A stretch of DNA of 64,000 bases from Siphonodentalium dalli (GCA_032622095.1 CP136062.1:158220875-158284874), one strand, 5' to 3'; shown: positions 29,501 through 40,907, counted from the first letter of the stretch. Translations and numbers: made by a program. The notes: generated by a model not told the origin, from the letters alone.

Positions 29501-30177
29501 GAGATAACAGGCTGCTGGTGCATTGAGATAACAGACTGCTGGTGTATCGAGATAACAGGCTGCTGGTGTATCGAGATAACAAGCTGCTGGTGTATCGAGA
29601 TAACAGGCTGCTGGTGTATTGATAACATGTGGGATATAGAGATAACAGGCTACTGGTATAATGAGATAACAGGCTGCTGGTGTATTGAGATAACAGGCTG
29701 CTGGTATATCGAGATAACAGGCTGCTGGTGTATCGAGATAACAGGCTGCTGGTGAATAGAGATATCAGGCTGCTGGTGTATCGAGATAACAGGCTGCTGG
29801 TTTATTGAGATAACAGGCTGCTGGTGTATTGAGATAACAGGCTGCTGGTGTATAGATATAACAGGCTGCTGGTATATCGAGATAACAGGCTGCTGGTGTA
29901 TTGACAATATGTGGGTTATATAGATAACAGGCTGCTGGTGTATTGGGATAACAGGCTGCTGGTGCATAGATATAACAGGCTGCTGGTGTATAGATATAAC
30001 AGGCTGCTGGTGTATCGAGATAACATGCTGCTGGTGTATAGATATAACAGGCTGCTGGTGTATCGAGATAACAGGCTGCTGGTGTATTGAGATATCAGGC
30101 TGCTGCTGGTGTACTGATAATATGTGGGTTATAGAGATAACAGGCTGCTGGTGTATAGAGATAACAGGCGCTTGGTG
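8561..30177 (+). repeat. 24-bp minisatellite array, sector B (higher-order repeats)
   Basis: The same 24-bp unit continues for about 900 copies but is much more homogeneous, and it is organised into long higher-order repeats. The marker string ATATCGTGATAACAGGGTGC recurs near 9028, 10509, 11709, 13047, 14247, 15819, 17181, 18543, 21067, 23917, 25728 and 28248. The intervals are roughly 1.20, 1.34, 1.36, 1.48, 1.57, 1.8, 2.5 and 2.85 kb. A second marker, CAGGCTACTGGTATAATGAG, recurs at 19921, 22771, 27102 and 29646. The intervals are multiples of 6 except where a 4-bp insertion (about 19385) or a 1-bp deletion (about 25154) intervenes. This is the signature of recent unequal exchange. The array stops abruptly at the foldback element. 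Confidence 0.97.
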
Positions 30178-30799
30178 CATGAAAATGTAAGAATTGCACA
30201 AATTATGATAAAAGCATGAAACTTGCCACATAAGTTCCTTGGACCTTACTGATCATTTTCAGATATTGACCCCATCAAGATTTGGCCCCGCTTAGCAACG
30301 GTTGCTAGGCAACTACCCGAAAGTATAAAATGCTCATATAAGGATGGATTACAGTATTTCATTCAACGTTAGTTGTTGTGGATTGCATATTTGAGTTCTA
30401 TTTGTGACACAGGATCAATTACAAAGACTTGTGACCTTGTTTCCTATCATAATGTCCATAACAACCGTTGCTAAGCAGCTACCCAGACAGTAAAATGTAT
30501 ATTTGGCACTCTTCTCTGACATTTTGGGACCAGAATTGGTGGTAGATTAGTCTGAAATACATTTTATATACGCTAATACATCACACAGTGTATATTATAT
30601 AGGGATGGATAGTTTCTATGGTTGGAAGGTGTCATTGCGACCATTCTTAATTAAGAGACCAACCCATATTATTTTTAAATTTCAAAAGCATCAATGACCA
30701 TAATGCAAGTTGTGGCTGATGAAAAAAATTGACCATTCTATGTTATATACATCGAATACTAACATTTCTGATGCACCTTTAATAATTGTTACTATTTTA
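30178..30799 (+). repeat. Left terminal inverted repeat of the foldback element
   Basis: It is the reverse complement of 34158-34710 at high identity. Shared landmarks are the CAAATTATGATAAAAGCATG stretch, GTTGCTAGGCAAC at 30301-30313, CTTGTGACCTTGTTTCC, and the AGTGTATATTATATAGGGA-type stretch. Relative to the right copy it carries an extra stretch of roughly 80 bp around 30450-30530, which contains another GTTGCTAAGCAGC motif. Similarity ends near 30799 in a TAATTGTTACTATTTTA string. Confidence 0.9.
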
Positions 30800-31319
30800 A
30801 CCAGTGACATTATAGAATTATTGGATTTTTCTATCACAGATTTGGCATCAAAATCAGCTAAAATTAACTTTTCAGGTTTGGACCATTGTTTTCAAGTAAA
30901 ATGGAACTATCATTGGTATCAAAGGTGTTTATTATACTATTCTGTCCTAAATATGTCACACTGATGTGTTTTGTAGACAAATTACCCAAGATGGCTTGCA
31001 AATGGTAACCAGATTTGGTAAAAAAAAGAGTAGATTTTCCACATATACATTATTCTCTGCTGTTCCGAAAAAGTAGCAAATTGTGACTCTGTTGGTTATC
31101 AACCATGTTACTAATCAACTTACAACTAAAATTAATGTTATATTCTGGTTGTCACAGTACCTTATGAGTTATGACAAATTAATTTTAAAGGTTGCAGTGT
31201 GGAATTTTGCCAAAAGTGTCTCTGGCCAGGTTTTGAAAGGAAATGCACAGAAACGGAACTGAGCGGGAGCATATTATTTGGCTACTGTTGCACATTAGCA
31301 TCAACATTGATTGACTTAA

Positions 31320-33470
31320 TAATGGTGTATGTCGAAATGGCAGCCAGGAAGTGACTGTGTGGTGATGTGAGGTAAATAGTTATACAAGGAGTGGCTATAT
31401 GGTAATGGGTGGGGTCCACATTGAGATGTATGGATGTATAAGGATAGGTCATGTGCGAGGTGAATATGTATACATGGAAGCTGCATGGAGTGGCTATAAT
31501 ATATGGTCATTGAAGTGGTGCATGGGTATAAAAAGAGTAGCTACATAGTTTTCTGTGTTGTTTATGTATATATGGAGTGACTGTATGGTCATGTCTGGGA
31601 TGCACAGGTGCACCTTGTGTGGCTGTATTGTCATGGCTGGGTTTATATGTATACATATGATATGTTGGCTGTATGATCATGGGTAGGGTGTATGGACAAA
31701 CAGGGAGCAGTTGAATGCTTATGGGCAATGTGTATAGGTATACATGGAATGACTATGATCATGATTGCTAAAGTGTATTTGTATACCTGTGTAGATGGTT
31801 GGTCATTGGCTGGCGTATGAGTACATATGAAGTTCCATTGTGGTATGGATGTATATGCATGTATGTGATTATTTTCTGTTGCTGATATATTGCCATAGGT
31901 GTGTGTATATGTATACAGGGAGTAGATGTATGCTCATGGATGGTGTTTATTAGTATACAGCGAGTGGCTGAATTGTCATGGGTGATGTCACTGATGTGTA
32001 TATGCAAGTATGGAGTGTACAAATGGCCATGTGTGAAGGGTATTGGTATATACATCCAATGTTAGGGTGTATATGTATACATGGAGTGAAGCTATGGTCA
32101 AGTGGTCGGGGTGTATATGAATATTGTGAGTGGCTATATTGCCATGTATATGACAAATAGGTATACAGGGAGTGACCATAGGGCCAATGGTGGAGTGGAT
32201 ATGTATACAAGGTGTGACTGTGTGGTCACAAATGTGGTGTATAAGTATACAGTGTGTGGCTGAATTATCATGGGTGAGGTGTATATCCAAGTCTGGAGTG
32301 CATACATGGTCGTGTGTACATGGTATAAGAATATATTGACGGGCTGTATCGCCATGGGTGTTGCGAATAGGTGTACAGGGAGTGACCGTATGGCCAAATG
32401 GTATAGTGAATAGGTATACACGGAATGACTGCATGCATGGTAATACATTTGGTGTATGATTGTCATGGGTGAGGTGTATATTCAAGCCTGGAGTGTATGA
32501 ACGGCCGAGTGTTCGTGGTCATGGTATATATAGAAGAGCTGTATGGCCATTGGTAGGGTGCATATATATACTTGCAGTGACTCAATTGGTTATGGGAGTG
32601 GTGTATATGTATATATTGAGTGGCTATATGGCTGTGGTGACTAGGTATACAGGGAGTGAGTGACCTTTGGCCAATGGTGGAGTGAATAGGTATAAAAGGA
32701 GTGACTGTATGGTAATAAATTTGGTGTATCATTTCCATGGTGAGGTGTATATTCAAGCCTGGAGTGTGTGAATGGCCGAGTGTGCGGGCTATTGGTATAT
32801 ATAGAAGGCTGTATGGCCATTGGTGGGGTGCATATGCATACTTGGAGTAAATTATATCTTGAGTGTCTATATAGCCAAGGGTGTGGCGACTACGTATACA
32901 GGGAGTGACCATATGGCCAATGGTGGAGTGAACAGGTATGCAAGGAGTGACTGTATGGTCATAAATGTGGTGTATGATTACCATGGGTGAGGTGTATATT
33001 CAAGCCTGGAGTGTATGGCCAAGTGTATGGGGCATTGTTCAATATAGAAAGGCTGTATGGCCATTGGTGGGGTGTATTATGTATACTTGGATACAATGGA
33101 GTGACTCTATGATTATGGGTTTGGTGTATACTAGTATGTATATCTTGAGTGGCCATATGGTGATGGTCTGGCGAATGTGTATACAGGGAGTGACTATGGC
33201 CAATGGTGGAGTGAATAGGTATGCAGAGAGTGACTGTATGGTCATACATGTGGTGTATGCTTGTCATGGGTGAGGTGCATATTAAAACCTGGAGTGTATG
33301 AATGGCCGGTTTGCAGGGTATCAAAAGGGTTTTGTGGCCATTGATGTTATACTATGTACACATGGAGTGACTCTGGTCAGGAGTGGGGTGTATATGTATA
33401 CCTTGAGTGGCTATATGGGCATGGGTGTGACCAATATGTATACACGCTCATTCTTTGGTCATGTAATGAC
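31320..33470 (+). repeat. Degenerate internal minisatellite of the foldback element
   Basis: Loosely repeated units of roughly 40-50 bp contain GGAGTGACTGTATGGTCAT and GGGTGTATATGTATACA. They are grouped into longer repeats marked by GGTGAGGTGTATATTCAAGC-like strings at 32273, 32468, 32739, 32986 and 33269 (spacing 195-283 bp). It is rich in TGTATA on the plus strand. Open frames exist on the minus strand (His/Tyr/Pro/Thr-rich), but they shift frame between repeats and I do not consider them genes. Confidence 0.85.
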
Positions 33471-34157
33471 TCATCAGGCATACATAATTTTAAGACCAAT
33501 CATCTTCATTGGAATCAGCTAAAAAAAATGTATTTTACCTCAAATATTCGTAAGTTTGTAAACATGACCACAGATTGTCAATTGGATTATTTTACTGGGT
33601 TGTAGTTACCTAGCAAACATTGCTAAAGAGACAATGAATGTCGGTGCGATGAAAACCAGATAACTATCGATTCCATGGTACAGTAGTACACATAGTGTTA
33701 AGTATTTCTGCCAGGCATTTAGTAATTTACAAAGTGTTGTGACCAGTGAAGATTTATAATAAATTGGAGGGTGAGCCCCTGGCAATGGTCCGATTACCAC
33801 CTGCTATCCTTAGTAATTCTGTATCAGTTATACAATATACACTTCATAATGTGTGGGCACACGTTAAAGGTCCTGTAGACTAACTTGTTGTGCAGTTTAG
33901 CCCCGAAACATCACCGAGAAGGCCTCAAAATGTCACTGAGAAAAAAAGTGTAGCTGCATAGTAATGGTTGTTATGGACAACATGATATAAATTGATGTCA
34001 CACACCATTGTATGTCATAATATGTCACAACTAAACCTCCAATATGTAATTAACAACTACTACAGTTCAATTAAATTTGGTAAATCATCCCCATAGAGAC
34101 ATTTTATTATTTCGGGTAGATGCCTAGCAACCCTTGCTAAGGAGAGTCCCATCTCGA

Positions 34158-34710
34158 TAAAATAGTAACAATTAATAAAGGTGCGTCAGAAATGTTAGTA
34201 TTCAATGTATATAAGATAGAATGGTCAATTTTGTTTATCAGCCACAACTTGCATTATAGTCATTGATACTTTTGAAATTTATAAATAATATGGGTTGGTC
34301 GCTTAAGAATGGTCGCAATGACACCTTCCAACCATAGCAACTATCCCTCCCTATATAATATACAATGTGTGGTGTATTAGCGTATATAAAATGTATTTCA
34401 GACTAATCTACCACCAATTCTGGTTGTTATGGTCATTATGATAGGAAACAAGGTCACAAGTCTTTGTAATTGATCCTATGTCACAAATAAAACTCAAATA
34501 TGCAATCCACAACAACTAACATTGAATGAAATACTGTAATCCATCCTTATATGAGCATTTTATACTTTCGGGTAGTTGCCTAGCAACCGTTGCTAAGCGG
34601 GGCCAAATCTTGATGGGGTCAATATCTGAAAATGATCAGTATGACCTAAGGAACTTATGTGCCAAGTTTCATGCTTTTATCATAACTTGTGCAATTCTAA
34701 CACCAAGCGC
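34158..34710 (-). repeat. Right terminal inverted repeat of the foldback element
   Basis: This is the inverted partner of 30178-30799, ending CACCAAGCGC at 34701-34710. It contains GTTGCCTAGCAAC at 34575-34587, the counterpart of the palindrome in the left arm. A diverged direct copy of part of this arm lies just inside it at about 34000-34150 (AATATGTAATTAACAACTAC, then GCCTAGCAACCCTTGCTAAG). A weaker third echo lies at about 33606-33630. The arms therefore look built from repeated modules. Confidence 0.9.
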
Positions 34711-37700
34711 CTGGACTACTGCTGGTATATCGAGATAACAGGCTCCTGGTGTATTGATAATATGTGGGTTATAGAGATAACAGGCTGCTGGTATATCGAG
34801 ATAACAGGCTGCTGGTGTATTGATAATATGTGGGTTATAGAGACAACAGGCTGCTGGTGTATAGAGATAACATGCTGCTGGTGTATAGAGATAACAGGCT
34901 GCTGGTGTATCGAGATAACATGCTGCTTGTGTATAGAGATAACAGGCTGCTGGTGTATCGAGATAACATGCTGCTGGTGTATAGAGATAACAGGCTACTG
35001 GTGTATAGATATAACAGACTGCTGGTGTATATATATAACAGGCTGCTGGTGTATAGTGATAACAGGCTGCTTGTGTATCGAGCTAACAGGATGCTGGTGT
35101 ATTGAGATAACAGGCTGCTGGTGTATTGATTATATGTGGGTTATAGCGATAACAGGCTGCTGGTGTATAGAGATAACAGGCTGCTGGTATATCGAGATAA
35201 CAGGCTGCTGGTGTATTGACAATATGTGGGTTATAGAGATAACAGTCTGCTGGTGTATTGAGATAACAGGCTGCTGGTGCATAGAGTTAACAGGCTGCTG
35301 GTGTATATATATAACAGGCTGCCGGTGTATCGAGATAACAGGCTCCTTGTGTATAGATATAACAGGCTGCTGATGTATCGAGATAACAGGCTGCTGGTGT
35401 ATTGAGATAACAGGCTGCTGGTGTATCGAGATAACAGGCTGCTGGTGTATCGAGATAACAGGCTGCTGGTTTACTGATAATATGTGGGTTATAGAGATAA
35501 CAGGCTGTTGGTGTATAGAGATAATAGGCTGCTGGTGTATCGAGATAACAGGCTGCTGGTATATCGAGATAACAGGCTGCTGGTGTATTGATAATATGTG
35601 GGTTATAGAGATAACAGGCTGCTGGTGTATCGAGAAAACAGGCTGCTGGTGTATAGAGATAACAGGCTGCTGGTATAGCGAGATAACATGCTGCTGCTGT
35701 ATTGAGATAACAGGCTGCTGGTGTATTGATAATATGTGGGTTATAGTGATAACAGGCTGCTGGTGTATCGAGATAACAGGCTGCTGATGTATTGATAATA
35801 TGTGGGTTATATAGATAGCAGGCTGCTGGTGTATCGATATAACAGGCTGCTGGTGTATATATATAACAGGCTGCTGGTGTATAGAGATAACAGGCTACTG
35901 GTGTATCGAGATAACATGCTGCTGGTGTATAGATATAACAGGCTACTGGTGTATTGAGAAAACATGCTGCTGGTGTATCGAGATAACAGGCTGCTCGTGT
36001 ATCGAGATAACAGGCTGCTGGTGTATACATATAACAGGCTGCTGGTGTATCGAGATAACATGCTGCTGATGTATAGAGATAACAAGCTGCTGGTGTATTG
36101 AGATAACAGGCGGTTGGTGTATAGATATAACAGGCTGCTGGCTTATCGAGATAACAGGCTGCTGGTGTATCGAGATAACAGGCTGCTGGTGTATCGAGAT
36201 AACAGGCTGCTGGTGTATTGAGATAACAGGCTGTTGGTTTATCGAGATAACAGGCTGCTGGTGTATTGATAATATGTGGGTTATAGAGATAGCAGGCTGC
36301 TGGCGTATCGATATAACAGGCTGCTGTTGTATAGAGATAACAGGCTGCTGGTGTATAGAGATAACAGGCTGCTGATGTATAGATATAACAGGCTGCTGGT
36401 GTATAGATATAACAGGCTGCTGGTGTATAGAGATAACAGGCTGCTGGTGTATAGAGATAACAGGCTGCTGGTGTATAGAGATAACAGGCTGCTGGTGTAT
36501 AGAGATAACAGGCTGCTGGCGTATAGAGATAACAGGCTGCTGGTGTATAGAGATAACAGGCTGCTGGTGTATAGAGATAACAGGCTGTTGTTGTATCGAG
36601 ATAACAGGCTGTTTGTGTATCGAGATAACAGGCTGCTGGTGTATCGAGCTAACAGGCTGCTGGTGTATTGGGATAACATGCTGCTGGTGTATCGATATAA
36701 CAGGCTGCTGGTGTATCGAGATAACATGCTGCTGGTGTATTGAGATAACTGGATGCTGGTGTATAGAGATAACAGGCTGCTGGTATATCGAGATAACAGG
36801 CTGCTTGTGTATACAGATAACAGGCTGCTGGTGTATTGAGATAACAGGCTGCCGGTGTATTGAGATAACAGGCTGCTGGCGAATAGAGATAAGAGGATGC
36901 TGGTGTATAGAGATAACAGGCTGCTGGTGTATTGAGATAACAGGCTGCTGGTATATCGAGATAACATGCTGCTGGTGTATAGATATAACATGCTGCTGGT
37001 GTATCGAGATAACATGCTGCTGGTGTATCGAGATAACAGGCTGCTGGTGTATCGAGATAACATGCTGCTGGTGTATCGAGATAACAGGCTGCTGGTGTAT
37101 TGAGATAACAGGCTGCTGGTGTATAGAGATAACAGGCTGTTTGTGTATCGAGATAACAGGCTGCTGGTGTATCGAGATAAAAGACTGCTGGTGTATAGAG
37201 ATAACAGGCTGCTGGTGTATTGAGATAACAGGCTGCTGGTGTATAGAGATATCAGGCTGCTGGTGTATCGAGATAACAGGCTGCTGGTGTATTGATAATA
37301 TGTGGGTTATAGAGATAACAGGTTGCTGGTGTATCGATATAACAGGCTGCTGGTGTATTGAGATAACAGGCTGCTGGTGTATCGAGATAACAGGCTGCTG
37401 GTGTATCGAGATAAAAGACTGCTGGTGTATAGAGATAACCGGCTGCTGGTGTATAGAGATAACAGGCTGCTGGTGTATTGAGATGACAGGCTGCTGGTGT
37501 ATAGAGATAACAGGCTGCTGGTGTATTGAGATAACAGGCTGCTGGTGTATAGAGATATCAGGCTGCTGGTGTATCGAGATAACAGGCTGCTGGTGTATAG
37601 AGATAACAGACTGCTGGTGTGTCGAGATAACATGCTGCTGGTGTATCGAGATAACAGGCTGCTGGTGTATAGAGATAACAGGCTGCTGGTGTGTAGAGAT

Positions 37701-39986
37701 AACAGGCCTCTGGTGTATTGAGATAACAGTCTGCTGGTGTATAGACATAACAGGCTTCTGGTGTGTCGAGATAACAGGCTGCTGGTGTATTGATAATATG
37801 TGGGTTATAGAGATAACAGGCTGCTGGTGTATATAGCTAACAAGCTGCTGGTGTATCGAGATAACAGGCTGCTGGTGTATAGAGATAACAGGCTGCTGGT
37901 GTATCGATATAACAGGCTGCTGGTGTATAGAGATAACATGCTGCTGGTGTATCGAGATAACAGGCTGCTGGTGTATAGAGATAGCAGGCTCCTGGTGTAT
38001 CGAAATAACATGCTGATGGTGTATTGAGATAACAGGCTGCTGGTGTATAGAGATAACAGACTGCTGGTGTGTCGAGATAACATGATGCTGGAGTATCGAG
38101 ATAACAGGCTGCTGGTGTATAGAGATAACCGGCTGCTGGTGTGTAGAGATAACAGGCTGCTGGTGTATCGAGATAAAAGACTGCTGGTGTATAGAGATAA
38201 CCGGCTGCTGGTGTATAGAGATAACAGGCTGCTGGTGTATTGAGATAACAGGCTGCTGGTGTATAGAGATAACAGACTGCTGGTGTATTGAGATAACAGG
38301 CTGCTGGTGTATAGAGATAGCAGGCTGCTGGTGTATCGAGATAACATGCTGATGGTGTATTGAGATAACAGGCTGCTGGTGTATAGAGATAACAGACTGC
38401 TGGTGTGTCGAGATAACATGCTGCTGGTGTATCGAGATAACAGGATGCTGGTGTATAGAGATAACAGGCTGCTGGTGTATCGAGGTAACATGATGCTGGT
38501 GTATCGAGATAACAGGCTGCTGGTGTATTGAGATAACAGGCTGCTGGTGTATAGAGATAACAGGCTGCTGGTGTATCGAGATCAAAGACTGCTGGTGTAT
38601 AGAGGTAACCGGCTGCTGGTGTATAGAGATAACAGGCTGCTGGTGTATTGAGATAACAGGATGCTGGTGTATAGAGATAACAGGCTGCCGGTGTATTGAG
38701 ATAACAGGCTGCTGGTGTATAGAGATAGCAGGCTGCTGGTGTATCGAGATAACATGCTGATGGTGTATTGAGATAACAGGCTGCTGGTGTGTAGAGATAA
38801 CAGACTGCTGGTGTGTCGAGATAACATGCTGCTGGTGTATCGAGATAACAGGCTGCTGGTGTATAGAGATAACAGGCTGCTGGTGTGTAGAGATAACAGG
38901 CTGCTGGTGTATTGAGATAACAGTCTGCTGGTGTATTGATAAAATGTGGGTTATAGAGATAACAGGCTGCTGGTGTACATAGCTAGCAAGCTGCTGGTGT
39001 ATCGAGATAACAGGCTGCTGGTGTATAGAGATAACAGGCTGCTGGTGTATCGAGATAACAGGCTGCTGGTGTATAGAGATAACATGCTGCTGGTGTATCG
39101 AGATAACAGGCTGCTGGTGTATAGAGATAGCAGGCTGCTGGTGTATCGAAATAACATGCTGATGGTGTATTGAGATAACAGGCTGCTGGTGTATAGAGAT
39201 AACAGACTGCTGGTGTGTCGAGATAACATGATGCTGGTGTATCGAGATAACAGGCTGCTGATGTATAGAGATAACATGCTGTTGGTGTATAGAGATAACA
39301 GGCTGCTGGTGTATCGAGATAACAGGCTGCTTGTGTATCGACATAACAGGCTGCTGGTGTATAGATATAACAGGCTGCTGGTGTATCGAGATAACAGGCT
39401 GCTGTTGTATTGAGATAACAGGCTGCTGGTGTATAGAGATAACAGGCTGCTAGTGTATCGAGATAACAGGCTGCTGGTGTATCGAGATAACAGGCTGCTT
39501 GTGTATCGACATAACAGGCTGCTGGTGTATATATATAACAGGCTGCTGGTGTATCGAGATAACAGGCTGCTGGTGTATCGAGATAACATGCTGCTGATGT
39601 ATCGAGATAACAGGCTGCTGGTGTATCGAGGTAACAGGCTGCTGGTGTATCGAGATAACAGGCTGCTGGTATATCGAGATAACAGGCTGCTGGTGTATCG
39701 AGATAACATGCTGCTGGTGTATCGAGATAACAGGCTGCTGGTGTATCGAGATAACAGTCTGCTGGTGTATCGAGATAACATGCTGCTGGTGTATAGAGAT
39801 AACAGGCTGCTGGTGTATTGAGATAACAGGCTGCTGGTGTATAGAGATAACAGGCTGCTGGTGTATCGAGATAACAGGCTGCTGGTGTATTGAGATAACA
39901 GGCTGCTGTGGTATAGAGATAACAGGCTGCTGGTGTATTGATAATATGTGGGTTATAGAGATAACAGTCTGCTGGTGTATTGATTG
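34711..39986 (+). repeat. 24-bp minisatellite array, sector C
   Basis: The 24-bp unit resumes after the foldback element and runs to about 39986, where GTGTATTGATTGAACCGG marks the end. Variant content differs from sector B. The markers common there (ATATCGTGATAACAGGGTGC and the GTGTTTTTATATAAC unit) are absent. Instead, GTGTGTCGAGATAACATG units recur near 37618, 38068, 38405, 38813 and 39208, giving a shorter higher-order period of about 340-450 bp. The interspersed 18-bp unit GTGTATTGATAATATGTG is still present. A 3.4-kb open frame on the minus strand has the same trivial origin as those in sector B. Confidence 0.97.
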
Positions 39987-40038
39987 AACCGGTATCACGC
40001 GCAATTTGTGTACTCCGAAATATCTAATAAACATATAT

Positions 40039-40451
40039 GTGACCCGCCATATCAAATCCAGTCGTAAGTCGGGATTTTATTACCCTGTGCCAATGCTTTC
40101 TCTTATATATGCGAGTCGACCATAGGTCGCATCGCATATATAAGAAAATGCATTGGCCTAACAATTTTTTACAATTTTAATCATTTATTCTTGTATTTTT
40201 TAACAATTTTATAATTTCACCCATACAGAGCCCCAGACAAACATGAGCAGACGACACTCTTCTATATGCTTCTATATATATGTGTGGGGCTCCCTGCAGG
40301 GTAATGGATGTTTTTTTATTTTATGTCCTAAAAATTGTAACAAACATTTATTTAAAAAATTTTATATGGTCGACTCCCATATATAAGAGAATGCATTGGC
40401 ACAGGGTAAAAAAAATCCCGACTTACGACTGGATTTGATATGGCGGGTCAC
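40039..40451. mobile_element. Palindromic MITE with GTGACCCGCC ends
   Basis: A 413-bp element. The left end, GTGACCCGCCATATCAAATC, has its reverse complement at 40432-40451, and the inverted similarity extends about 85 bp through GTCGTAAGTCGGGAT and CTGTGCCAATGC. A second, nested inverted repeat lies inside the left half: TTATATATGCGA at about 40103 faces TCGCATATATAA at about 40132. Both flanks show ATAT, a possible 4-bp target duplication that is uninformative in AT-rich DNA. There is no coding capacity. Superfamily unknown. Confidence 0.85.
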
Positions 40452-40907
40452 ATATTAAGTTGACGCCGACCTCACATAAACAGCTAAGTTACTATATTTG
40501 CAGCTGCCGTGACAGTTAACTGGTGATCAACTAAAGGTTCAGATAAATAGTACACGCAATACTTTAATTTAGACCATTTTCAGGGCGCTTACAACAACGG
40601 TAATTCACCGTAGAACTGATGAAAAGGTGTGGGACCGTCGTCAAATTAACGGTTTTTTCTAACAGTGCATGTATAATTTGCGCAACTTCGGTAGAATTGT
40701 ACAAATTTATGGTGAAACCACATGCGAAGTCTGCGGTTTCAAAACGAAATACTAGTACAAGACAAGGAAGCGCAAAGACGCAATGGAATCCTATTATCAA
40801 CTGGCGCAACAACAATCATTACGAAATTGCTGCGTAACACACAGGGACCGACCAGGGACACCTATATCTCTTGCAGGTGTCGAGGTCGTTCTTCGCACGA
40901 GATTATG
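40452..40907. other. No recognised feature
   Basis: Unique-looking DNA between the MITE and a local duplication. Overlapping open frames of 72-100 codons exist on both strands (40564-41024). They show no motif I recognise and no splice context that favours either strand. Confidence 0.4.

Larger units (their letters stand above)
30178..34710. mobile_element. Foldback-like DNA element with long terminal inverted repeats
   Basis: A 4.5-kb non-satellite block interrupts the minisatellite. Its ends are inverted copies: GCGCTTGGTG at the left edge and CACCAAGCGC at the right, and the similarity continues inward for more than 500 bp. The core (31320-33470) is a degenerate minisatellite. I see no transposase or other convincing protein, so it would be non-autonomous. 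Long inverted ends plus internal tandem repeats match the architecture of foldback elements; family membership is inferred. The flanking array resumes in a compatible phase on the right (CTGCTGGTATATCGAG), which fits an insertion, but I cannot define a clean target-site duplication. The two array flanks differ in variant content, so the insertion may be old, or the array may have been remodelled since. Confidence 0.8.

Noticed and set aside
31316-33324. His/Tyr/Pro-rich open frames on the minus strand in the foldback core
   Set aside because: They overlap each other in several frames, follow the period of a degenerate minisatellite and lack any domain.
30160-34725. A precise target-site duplication of the foldback element
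   Set aside because: Left flank GATAACAG and right flank CTGGACTACTG do not give an unambiguous direct repeat, so none is claimed.
8573-39344. Very long repeat-encoding open frames on both strands in the 24-bp array (3,634, 1,133, 832 and 407 codons among others)
   Set aside because: Units of 24 and 18 bp keep any frame open when the unit lacks a stop. All three minus-strand frames are open for long stretches at the same place, frames change at indels, and there is no start context, splice structure or sign of selection.
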